From assembly GCF_900102435.1 (NCBI RefSeq), contig NZ_FNBU01000012.1:23630-87629 (forward strand): a stretch of DNA of 64,000 nucleotides, given 5' to 3'. This DNA is from Sporolituus thermophilus DSM 23256. Its GTDB lineage: Bacteria; Bacillota; Negativicutes; Sporomusales; Thermosinaceae. Below are positions 9,588 to 16,563 of this stretch, one piece after another (position 1 is the first letter of the stretch; each line of letters begins with the position of its first letter). Both the position numbers and the translations under genes were made by a program. Under the pieces are notes generated by a model. That model did not search any database, had not been told where the DNA came from, and saw only the letters and a program-made list of their open reading frames with translations.

Positions 9588-9616
9588 ATACTAACAGACA
9601 TACGCGCGCCTGTCAA
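9588..9616 (-). promoter_or_regulatory. Promoter of carAB
   Basis: On the minus strand, TTGACA, a 17-base spacer and TAGTAT followed by an AT-rich start region. The 9390-9587 stretch is its leader and holds no gene. Confidence 0.82.
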
Positions 9617-9631
9617 CATGGTAGAAAAAAA

Positions 9632-9665
9632 GCCTTATTGTACAGCTTAAATTGCACAATAAGGC
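9632..9665 (-). terminator. Terminator of the amidohydrolase-DcuC operon
   Basis: GCCTTATTGT pairs with ACAATAAGGC on the minus strand and is followed by seven T. It lies 60 bases after the amidohydrolase stop. Confidence 0.92.
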
Positions 9666-9726
9666 AAAACCATCTGAAACAGGTTATGTATTTTTATGTT
9701 TTCGGTTTGGCAGCAAGTCCGGAATA

Positions 9727-11034
9727 TTATTTGCCGGTGAGCAAGTCGGCGGCGACGCCGCTGATAAAGGCCGACGCCAGGACTAGGGCTTCTTCATTAA
9801 AATCAAATCGGAAATCATGATGCCCAGCCGCCAGCTCAGTACCAACCATTACATAGGCAGCTTTTCCACCGCGCTGCTGCACCCGCTCCATGAAATAGGT
9901 ACAATCTTCGCTACCGCCAATATTGCCGGCAGCCACAATTTCTTTGAATAAACCCATCCGCTCGGCGGTTTGCCGAATGCGCGCCACCAATTCGGCATCG
10001 TTGCCGCACCCCGCAGCACCGCCCATCTCTTGTATTTGGACTTGACAACCGTGCATTTGGGCAGCAGCCTCGATAATACGTACCGCTTCGTTATACATAT
10101 ACTCGTTAATGGCACTGGTAGTCCCCCGCGTTTCCAGCTTAATAACAGCATTTGCGGGAATGACATTGCGCCCCGTACCACCCTGCATGACACCGACATT
10201 GATACGCGACGCGCCTTGACTGTGCCGCGAGATTGCGTGCAAATTAAGCAAAGCGGTGGCGGCCGCAAGCAGTGCATTCCGGCCTGTTTCCGGAGCCGCG
10301 CCGGCATGGGCCGGAACCCCGGTGAAACTGGCGTCCAATTTGGTTGTGGCCAAAAAGCCTTCCGTCTGGCAAGCTACCTGTCCTGTTTTGCGCAGGGTAA
10401 CACCGAAATGCATGCCAAGCAAATAATCCACGTCATCGACAACGCCTTTGACAACCATCGCCTTGGCGCCCCGTACGCCTTCTTCCGCCGGCTGGAAAAT
10501 GAGCTTCACCCGCCCGGCCAAATCTGCCCGCAAAGCGGCCAAGATTTCGGCAACGGCCAGGCCAACGGCAGTATGACCGTCATGCGCACAGGCATGCATG
10601 GCTCCCTTGTTAACAGACGCAAAGTTTTCACGATACGGACGATGGCTTTCATCTTCCGCTTCAACGGCATCATTGGCATCGATATCAAATCGCAAGGCAA
10701 CGGTCGGCCCCGGTTTGCCAAAATCCATCACGCCCACTACACCGGTTTTGCCGCCAAGCATTTTTTCTACCCAAACCGGATTTGCCCCCTGCGCAAGGGC
10801 CCGTTGGCGATGACGCTCCAGCTCATTGGCCGGCGGCACGCCCATCATCGCCTCGGCCGCAACAACATCGTCCCCGATCAGCACCTCATATCCCAATTCG
10901 GTTAGAACATCGGCAACTATCGATGCGGTGCGAAATTCAGTCCAAGCCGTCTCGGCGTAGCGGTGAAAATCGCGGCGTCTGGCAATCGTTTTCGCTTCTA
11001 ACGTCTTAGCCAATTCCACTATCCTTGCGTCCAT
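9727..11034 (-). CDS. M20-family amidohydrolase, AbgA-like
   Basis: A cytoplasmic metal-dependent amidase of 435 residues. It shows HACAHDGHTAVGLAVA (zinc ligands), PAEEGVRGAKAMV (catalytic Glu) and AAGHHDFRFDFNEE near the C-terminus. Across its length it resembles the A subunit of p-aminobenzoyl-glutamate hydrolase (AbgA): RRDFHRYAETAWTEFRTA, the insert before HRPYRENFAS, and INVGVMQGGTGRNVIPANA. AbgB is not adjacent, so the substrate may be another N-acyl amino acid. It follows a DcuC-type carrier by 47 bases and probably acts on what that carrier imports. Confidence 0.85.
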   Translation of the reverse strand: MDARIVELAKTLEAKTIARRRDFHRYAETAWTEFRTASIVADVLTELGYEVLIGDDVVAAEAMMGVPPANELERHRQRALAQGANPVWVEKMLGGKTGVVGVMDFGKPGPTVALRFDIDANDAVEAEDESHRPYRENFASVNKGAMHACAHDGHTAVGLAVAEILAALRADLAGRVKLIFQPAEEGVRGAKAMVVKGVVDDVDYLLGMHFGVTLRKTGQVACQTEGFLATTKLDASFTGVPAHAGAAPETGRNALLAAATALLNLHAISRHSQGASRINVGVMQGGTGRNVIPANAVIKLETRGTTSAINEYMYNEAVRIIEAAAQMHGCQVQIQEMGGAAGCGNDAELVARIRQTAERMGLFKEIVAAGNIGGSEDCTYFMERVQQRGGKAAYVMVGTELAAGHHDFRFDFNEEALVLASAFISGVAADLLTGK

Positions 11035-11081
11035 GCCAACTCTCCTTTTTTATAGTAGTAATATAGGAAATAGATATAAGA

Positions 11082-12335
11082 TTACAGAAGTAATAGCATC
11101 GTGACTAACGCGGCCAAAATCATACCTAAGGCGTTGCGCTTGGTCAGTTCAAGGGTATTCACCCCGGCCAGCTGAGCACACACGATAGCAGCACCGGCCA
11201 CAGGTGACATGGAACGGCCAAGGGCGCCGCTAATAAATGCCTGGGAACCCATTTGCGTAATACCAAAGCCAAATTGTTGCGCATAAGGCGTAATGGCCCC
11301 GTTGAAGGCGAGTGTGGCCGCATCGCCGGAGCCGGACAATACCGCGATGATGAACGGTCCGAAAGTAGCAGCCGCCTTGGCGATATGGGCCGACTGCTTC
11401 ATGGCAGCTATGAGCGCACCGGTAAGGCCGATAAGTTCCATTCCCTTGGTAAAGACGGCGGCGGCAACAATAATGCCGATAACATTGGCATAAGCTTCAC
11501 CCATACCGGCAAAAAACTGCTTCGAAATTTCCTGGGGATTAGTGAAAGTAGCGACAAAGCCTAGTATGGCGCCAAAAATCATGGCCTGCGGCACCGTAAC
11601 TTCGGGGATAAGGTGTACCTGTTTGCTGCCCAGTACCAAAAGTGCAAGTGGAACAAGGGGAACAAGCGCCTTAAGATAATTAACCTTAAATTCTTGCTTA
11701 TCGTCCAGCAGGTTAGCGGCGCCCTGATACCCGCGGTCTTCTTTGCGGAAGAAGGCTACGGCCGTCAAAGCGATAGCGGCGACAATGGCGCCGGCAATAG
11801 CTGCCTGAGTATGACCGGCAATGACGGTCATTACGTCCACATTTGCCAGCTTGGCAATAAAAGGATTGTGCGCCGAACCAGGACTAAAGACGCTGCCCCA
11901 AGTACCGGCAAGTACGGCGCTGGCGGCAATAGCCGGGTGAATACCGGCACTTATTAAGGCAGGGATCAAAATAGCGCCGACTGCTGCCGCGCAGCCTGCC
12001 GCACTTGGCAGAGCAATGTTAATCGCAAAGGTAACCAATACCGTACCCGGAATAAGAATGGGGCGAAACTTGGTTAAGAACCCGGCCAGGAGATGTACTA
12101 AATGCATATCACATTTTGTCAGCTTCATCACAAAGGCAAAACCCATAACCGTGGCGATAACCGGAACAAGGCCGCTGTTGATCATCGCCGCACTGAAGGC
12201 ATCAATGGCGGCAAGGGGTTTGCCGGACAAAAGCGCCATTAACAGACCGGAAATAAACAAGACTAACCGTGTCTCATACCGTTTGATAATTGCATAAAAA
12301 GTTAAGAGAACAATTAAACCTCCAACCCAAACCAT
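11082..12335 (-). CDS. DcuC-family anion carrier
   Basis: An inner-membrane protein of 417 residues with about twelve hydrophobic segments, two similar halves and Gly/Ala/Ser-rich re-entrant stretches such as NIALPSAAGCAAAVGA and IIAVLSGSGDAATLAFNGA. This fits the DcuC/C4-dicarboxylate carrier superfamily of anaerobes. ATG at 12335 has AAAGGAGGTG upstream. It is the first gene of a two-gene unit with an AbgA-like amidohydrolase, so the substrate could be an acylated amino acid or aminobenzoyl-glutamate rather than a C4-dicarboxylate; this is inference. Confidence 0.8.
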   Translation of the reverse strand: MVWVGGLIVLLTFYAIIKRYETRLVLFISGLLMALLSGKPLAAIDAFSAAMINSGLVPVIATVMGFAFVMKLTKCDMHLVHLLAGFLTKFRPILIPGTVLVTFAINIALPSAAGCAAAVGAILIPALISAGIHPAIAASAVLAGTWGSVFSPGSAHNPFIAKLANVDVMTVIAGHTQAAIAGAIVAAIALTAVAFFRKEDRGYQGAANLLDDKQEFKVNYLKALVPLVPLALLVLGSKQVHLIPEVTVPQAMIFGAILGFVATFTNPQEISKQFFAGMGEAYANVIGIIVAAAVFTKGMELIGLTGALIAAMKQSAHIAKAAATFGPFIIAVLSGSGDAATLAFNGAITPYAQQFGFGITQMGSQAFISGALGRSMSPVAGAAIVCAQLAGVNTLELTKRNALGMILAALVTMLLLL

Positions 12336-12515
12336 AAATGCACCTCCTTTTGCTTTAAAAAATCAGGCCAACCGATCAACCAGGATTCCTCCCACTCCTT
12401 TCGCGCTAAGGTAAAGTTACCCAATAAAATTAATTCTGAAATTCCTCAAAAATTCCTGCATGGCCGGAAGTATTTTACAGCCGAGTTAATTCGCTAATCA
12501 ACCAAAATACAAAAA

Positions 12516-12538
12516 CCTACGAACACAATGTTCGTAGG
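12516..12538 (-). terminator. Terminator of the tRNA-Leu pair
   Basis: CCTACGAACA and TGTTCGTAGG pair tightly; on the minus strand a run of T follows. It lies 11 bases after tRNA-Leu(GAG). Confidence 0.9.
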
Positions 12539-12548
12539 TTTAAATAAT

Positions 12549-12634
12549 TGGTGCGGTTGGTGAGATTTGAACTCACACGCCTTTTGGGCGCCACCCCCTC
12601 AAGATGGTGCGTCTGCCAGTTCCGCCACAACCGC
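12549..12634 (-). tRNA. tRNA-Leu (anticodon GAG)
   Basis: An 86-base class II tRNA with acceptor GCGGTTG/CAACCGC, anticodon loop CTTGAGG, a long variable arm and an encoded CCA. Confidence 0.96.
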
Positions 12635-12657
12635 ATATTAGAAGAGATATTAAAATG

Positions 12658-12744
12658 TGGTGCGGTCGAGAGGACTTGAACCTCCATGGAGTTGCCCCCA
12701 CTAGATCCTGAGTCTAGCGCGTCTGCCAATTCCGCCACGACCGC
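12658..12744 (-). tRNA. tRNA-Leu (anticodon CAG)
   Basis: An 87-base class II tRNA with acceptor GCGGTCG/CGACCGC, anticodon loop CTCAGGA, a long variable arm and an encoded CCA. It is transcribed with the GAG isoacceptor 23 bases downstream. Confidence 0.96.
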
Positions 12745-12782
12745 ATCTTTACTCATATGCCGCCTCTCACGGCGACACAATT

Positions 12783-12812
12783 ATATTACCATAACATCTC
12801 CGCTATCGTCAA
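12783..12812 (-). promoter_or_regulatory. Promoter of the tRNA-Leu pair
   Basis: On the minus strand, TTGACG, an 18-base spacer and TAATAT, about 40 bases before tRNA-Leu(CAG). Confidence 0.75.
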
Positions 12813-12828
12813 GCGTTTTTCCCAAAAA

Positions 12829-14466
12829 TTATTTAGCCACCAATGCCCATTCCCACGCATTCCATAGGTTGCCGGCCGGCGTCGGATTAGGCCGGTAGTT
12901 GACTACGCGGGATTTGACCGCATCAATGTTGGCCCGGAAATAGAGGGGAACGACAGGAACCTCCTGGACAATAAGTTCTTGGAGGCGAAAATAGATTTGC
13001 CTACGACTCCCAAGGTCGAGTGTACTCGCCCCCTGTTCGGTCAGAACATCCACTTCCGGATTGCGCCAACCGGGATAATTCTGTCCCTCATAACCGTTAG
13101 CTCGGCTAGGAATTTTTTTTGAATGCCATAAGCTTTGGTTATCAGGATCCAGACCGGCTACCCAGGCGTACATTGCCGTCTCAAACCGGCGGTTTTTCAG
13201 TACATCGCCAAAGAAGAGCGGTGCATCGACCAGGCGCAACTCCCCTTGTATGCCTACTTCTTTTAGTTGTTGAATAATAACTTGCCCAACCGTTTCCCGG
13301 ATTTTATTGCCCCCGGTTGTAACGAGCGAGAAAGCCAACCGTTGCCCGTCTTTGGCAAACACGCCGTCCGGCCCCTGTTTCCAACCGGCCTGGGCCAGGA
13401 GCTCACGCGCTTTGTTCACATCCCTTGCCGGGGGCTTAAGCGCCGGATTATACGCCCAGGAAAGCGGCGGCTGGTCAGCTACCGCCGGACTGGCCACATT
13501 CTTCAGCACCGTAGTAATGATACTCTGCCGATCGATGGCCAGCGCGATAGCCTGACGGACCCGGACATCCTGAAACAATGGATTGTCCAGATTAAAATCC
13601 AAATGTTCCCAAATCATGTTTGGCGTAATAAAGGTCTGGACTCCGTCAATTGCTTTTACTTGTTCAAGTTGAGCAAAGCTAACATTACTTACAATATCAA
13701 CTTCGCCGGCTTTTAGCTGGGTCAACAAAATATCGGGGTCGGGGATTATTTTATAAATAATACTGTCCAAATGGGGCTTGCCGTGATAGTACGCGGGATT
13801 GGCCTCCAAAATAATCGCTTCGGCCAACCGCCATTCCTTGAATTTAAAAGGTCCTGTGCCTACAGGCCGGCGGTTAAAGCCCGCTTTGTTATAATCTTCG
13901 ACCCCCTCGAGAATATGTTTGGGAAGAACAGTGCGAAATAGGGTAAGATAGGGTGCATAAGGCTGCTTAAAACGAATCACCGCAGTATAAGGGTCGGGAG
14001 TCTCTATCGCCTTAATCCGGTCATAACCGTCACGGGAAATAACATTTACTTTACGGTTCATGATATATTGCCAGGTAAACTGGATGTCGGCGGCGGTAAA
14101 CGGCTGACCATCATGCCAGGTAACCCCCTGCCGTAGTTTATATATTACGGTCAAGCCGTCAGGACTGACACCACCATTTTGAACGGTAGGCACTTCTACC
14201 GCCAGATCAGGTACCCATTCTCCTTTGTCATTAACAGTAATTAGACCACTGAAAATAAGACTGCCCACTTCGGCTGTCGCTAAAAGGTCGGATAGCAGCG
14301 GGTTCAGCGTGTTTGGCTCACGCAAACTGCCATAAACAAGCTGACCGCCTGGCTGCAGCTGCCGTGTACCCTGTCCCTCGGAATTAAGTTTTGTTCCTCC
14401 GCAACCAACGGCAAGCACTAGTATTAGCGACAGAGCGGTGGCAAGCCATATCTTGCCCCAACGCAA
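12829..14466 (-). CDS. Peptide/nickel ABC transporter substrate-binding lipoprotein (SBP family 5)
   Basis: Binds an oligopeptide-type ligand outside the inner membrane. The signal sequence ends in a lipobox (VLAVGCGG; Cys near residue 22), followed by the family start GGQLVYGSLREPNTLNPLL and the VTWHDGQPFTAADIQFTW motif typical of DppA/OppA. Length 545 is usual. Start is TTG at 14466 with AGGAGGTG upstream. No permease or ATPase genes lie next to it; the following gene on the same strand is a lytic transglycosylase, which may hint at recycling of wall peptides (inference). Confidence 0.9.
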   Translation of the reverse strand: MRWGKIWLATALSLILVLAVGCGGTKLNSEGQGTRQLQPGGQLVYGSLREPNTLNPLLSDLLATAEVGSLIFSGLITVNDKGEWVPDLAVEVPTVQNGGVSPDGLTVIYKLRQGVTWHDGQPFTAADIQFTWQYIMNRKVNVISRDGYDRIKAIETPDPYTAVIRFKQPYAPYLTLFRTVLPKHILEGVEDYNKAGFNRRPVGTGPFKFKEWRLAEAIILEANPAYYHGKPHLDSIIYKIIPDPDILLTQLKAGEVDIVSNVSFAQLEQVKAIDGVQTFITPNMIWEHLDFNLDNPLFQDVRVRQAIALAIDRQSIITTVLKNVASPAVADQPPLSWAYNPALKPPARDVNKARELLAQAGWKQGPDGVFAKDGQRLAFSLVTTGGNKIRETVGQVIIQQLKEVGIQGELRLVDAPLFFGDVLKNRRFETAMYAWVAGLDPDNQSLWHSKKIPSRANGYEGQNYPGWRNPEVDVLTEQGASTLDLGSRRQIYFRLQELIVQEVPVVPLYFRANIDAVKSRVVNYRPNPTPAGNLWNAWEWALVAK

Positions 14467-14477
14467 GACAGCACCTC

Positions 14478-15047
14478 CTATTGTCCATACAACTCCTGAT
14501 AACGTCTTTTATTATGCAGCACCTTTGCGACATATTCGCGCGTCTCACGGAAAGGGATTTGCCTTATGTCTTGGAAAGACATATCCCAGCCATACTGGCG
14601 CATCCACTGGCGCACATTGCCCCTTCCGCCGTTATATGCGGCGAGAGCCAGCACTTCGTTATCCTCAAATTCGCGCTTAAGTGACGCAAGGTACCAGGTT
14701 CCAAAAGCAATATTTGTCTCCGGGTCAGTCAAATCCTGCACCAGAAAATCCTGTCTCCCGATCTGTCCTGCCAGCCATTGACCGGTTTCCGGCATTATTT
14801 GCATCAGTCCCAGCGCCCCTTTCGGAGAGACAGCCTGAGGGATAAACTTGCTTTCCGTGCGTATAACACCGGCTACCAAAAAAGGATCAAGATTATGCTC
14901 CAGGGAGTATTGATAAACTAAATTCTGATACGGAAATGGATACAGGTATTTTTTTTGAAACCAATCGCTGTTGTAAATGGCATAACTCCCGGCGGCCAAT
15001 ACAAGAAGCCCTACAACCAATGCGTTTAGCCAGGATAAAACGCGCAA
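14478..15047 (-). CDS. Membrane-anchored lytic murein transglycosylase (Slt family)
   Basis: Cleaves peptidoglycan glycan strands. An N-terminal transmembrane anchor (about residues 5-25) precedes the goose-lysozyme-like SLT domain: catalytic Glu in GVIRTESKFIPQAVS, GALGLMQIMPETG, NIAFGTWYLASL and ALAAYNGGRGNVRQW. TTG at 15047 is preferred over TTG at 15053 because the GGAGT ribosome site is eight bases away. It lies 11 bases ahead of the substrate-binding lipoprotein and 63 bases after coaE. Confidence 0.9.
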   Translation of the reverse strand: MRVLSWLNALVVGLLVLAAGSYAIYNSDWFQKKYLYPFPYQNLVYQYSLEHNLDPFLVAGVIRTESKFIPQAVSPKGALGLMQIMPETGQWLAGQIGRQDFLVQDLTDPETNIAFGTWYLASLKREFEDNEVLALAAYNGGRGNVRQWMRQYGWDMSFQDIRQIPFRETREYVAKVLHNKRRYQELYGQ

Positions 15048-15110
15048 AATCAATCACTCCGTCATATTACTTGCTACAAAGTATGTATTGACTAATGCAA
15101 TCATTCGTTA

Positions 15111-15707
15111 TTATTTAGCGGGGATTTTCTGCCAGGCGGCCAGCACCTGGCGACGCGTGGCATCGATGCTACCGCTGTTATCAATTATGACGTGGGCTCG
15201 CTCTGCTTTTTCCCGCAGAGACATTTGCGCGCTTATCCTTGCCCTGGCTTCACCTTCGGTCAGTCTGTCCCGCGCCATAAGCCGCTTAAGCTGCGTCTGC
15301 TCATCTACATACACTACCCAAACGGCGTCGGCAAGATCGTCCCACCCTTTCTCGATTAGCAGCGGTACGTCCAGCACCGCTACCCTTACTCCCGCTTTGC
15401 GGGCTGCTTCAAGAGCGGTTTCAACCGCCGCTTGGATGCGAGGATGGGTAATTGCTTCCAGCTTGGCGCGCTGCTTGGCATCGCTAAAAACAATCTCCCC
15501 AAGAGCCTTGCGGTTAATACTACCGTTACCATTCAAGACGCTAAGACCAAATTCGTCTTTTATCTCCTGCCAGGCTGGCTTACCGGTCGCTACAACCTCC
15601 CTGGCAATTTCATCGGCATCGATAATAACGGCTCCCAACTCTTGCAGCATAGCGCTCACGGTACTTTTACCACTGCTGATACCACCTGTCAACCCAATCA
15701 CATACAT
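15111..15707 (-). CDS. coaE: Dephospho-CoA kinase
   Basis: Last step of coenzyme A synthesis: phosphorylates the ribose 3'-hydroxyl of dephospho-CoA. It has 198 residues with P-loop GLTGGISSGKST near residues 5-16, DADEIAREVV and DVPLLIEKGW. The frame is open 32 codons further upstream, but ATG at 15707 has GAGGTAGG just upstream and gives the family N-terminus MYVIGLTGG. It follows mutM by 14 bases in a polA-mutM-coaE run, a common Firmicute arrangement. Confidence 0.95.
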   Translation of the reverse strand: MYVIGLTGGISSGKSTVSAMLQELGAVIIDADEIAREVVATGKPAWQEIKDEFGLSVLNGNGSINRKALGEIVFSDAKQRAKLEAITHPRIQAAVETALEAARKAGVRVAVLDVPLLIEKGWDDLADAVWVVYVDEQTQLKRLMARDRLTEGEARARISAQMSLREKAERAHVIIDNSGSIDATRRQVLAAWQKIPAK

Positions 15708-15721
15708 TTGACCTACCTCGT

Positions 15722-16546
15722 CTATCGTTGGCAATTTGGACAAAAATGGGTACCCCGCCCGCCCACTTCCGTGCGGACAATTGGCGTGCCACACCGCTGG
15801 CAAGGCTGTCCCTTACGGCCATATACCCGCAAATAATGCTGGTGACTGCCGGTTTGTCCGACTCCGTCGCGGTAATCGCGAAAACTTGTCCCCCCATGGA
15901 CAATACCTTCTTCGATGACCTGATTTATGGCGCGATAGAGCTTATTGGCTTCGTCCTCGCTAAGACTGGCGGCGGAGCGCGTTGGCGCAATGCCGGCCAC
16001 AGCTAAACTTTCGTCTACATAGATGTTGCCCAAACCGCCGATAACCTGTTGATTAAGCAGAACGGCCTTAATCGACGACTGCCGCTTTTTCAACATCATC
16101 CGGAAATAATCGAAAGTGAATTCCGGTGAAAGCGGCTCAGGCCCCATGGTAGCTAACCCGGCAATTCGTCCCAGTTCAGCACGGTGTATGGCATAAAGGG
16201 TGCCTAACGTGCGCGAGTCGGCATAAATCATAGCATCATTATTATCGAGATCGAAAACGATATGCGTAAATTTATCGTGCGGATAACCGGCCGGTACGTA
16301 ATACAGCCGGCCGGTCATGCGCAAGTGTACCACCATAACCAGGTCGTGTTCAAGGTGAAACAGCAGATATTTGCCGCGTCGATCAAGGCGTTCAATTTTT
16401 CGGCCTGTTACCGCTTCCTTAAATTCAGAAACCGAAGGCCACTTAACCAGACGGGGCAAGTTAATCTTTACCGCCTCGATACGTCGGCCTACAACCTTGT
16501 CAGCGAGCGTGCGGCGGATGGTCTCTACTTCCGGCATTTCCGGCAT
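15722..16546 (-). CDS. mutM: Formamidopyrimidine-DNA glycosylase
   Basis: Excises 8-oxoguanine and other oxidised purines and nicks the abasic site. After Met removal the catalytic N-terminal Pro and Glu are in MPEMPEVETIRR; the helix-two-turn-helix region has QQVIGGLGNIYVDESL; the C-terminal zinc finger is CQRCGT...CPNC. ATG at 16546 was chosen over 16567 because the proline must follow Met. It overlaps nothing but begins 18 bases after the polA stop, so it is probably cotranscribed. Confidence 0.96.
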   Translation of the reverse strand: MPEMPEVETIRRTLADKVVGRRIEAVKINLPRLVKWPSVSEFKEAVTGRKIERLDRRGKYLLFHLEHDLVMVVHLRMTGRLYYVPAGYPHDKFTHIVFDLDNNDAMIYADSRTLGTLYAIHRAELGRIAGLATMGPEPLSPEFTFDYFRMMLKKRQSSIKAVLLNQQVIGGLGNIYVDESLAVAGIAPTRSAASLSEDEANKLYRAINQVIEEGIVHGGTSFRDYRDGVGQTGSHQHYLRVYGRKGQPCQRCGTPIVRTEVGGRGTHFCPNCQR

Positions 16547-16563
16547 TTTGTGTGTCACCCCAT

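Noticed and set aside
12517..12780. 87-codon minus-strand frame
   Set aside because: It is formed by the two tRNA-Leu genes read as protein.
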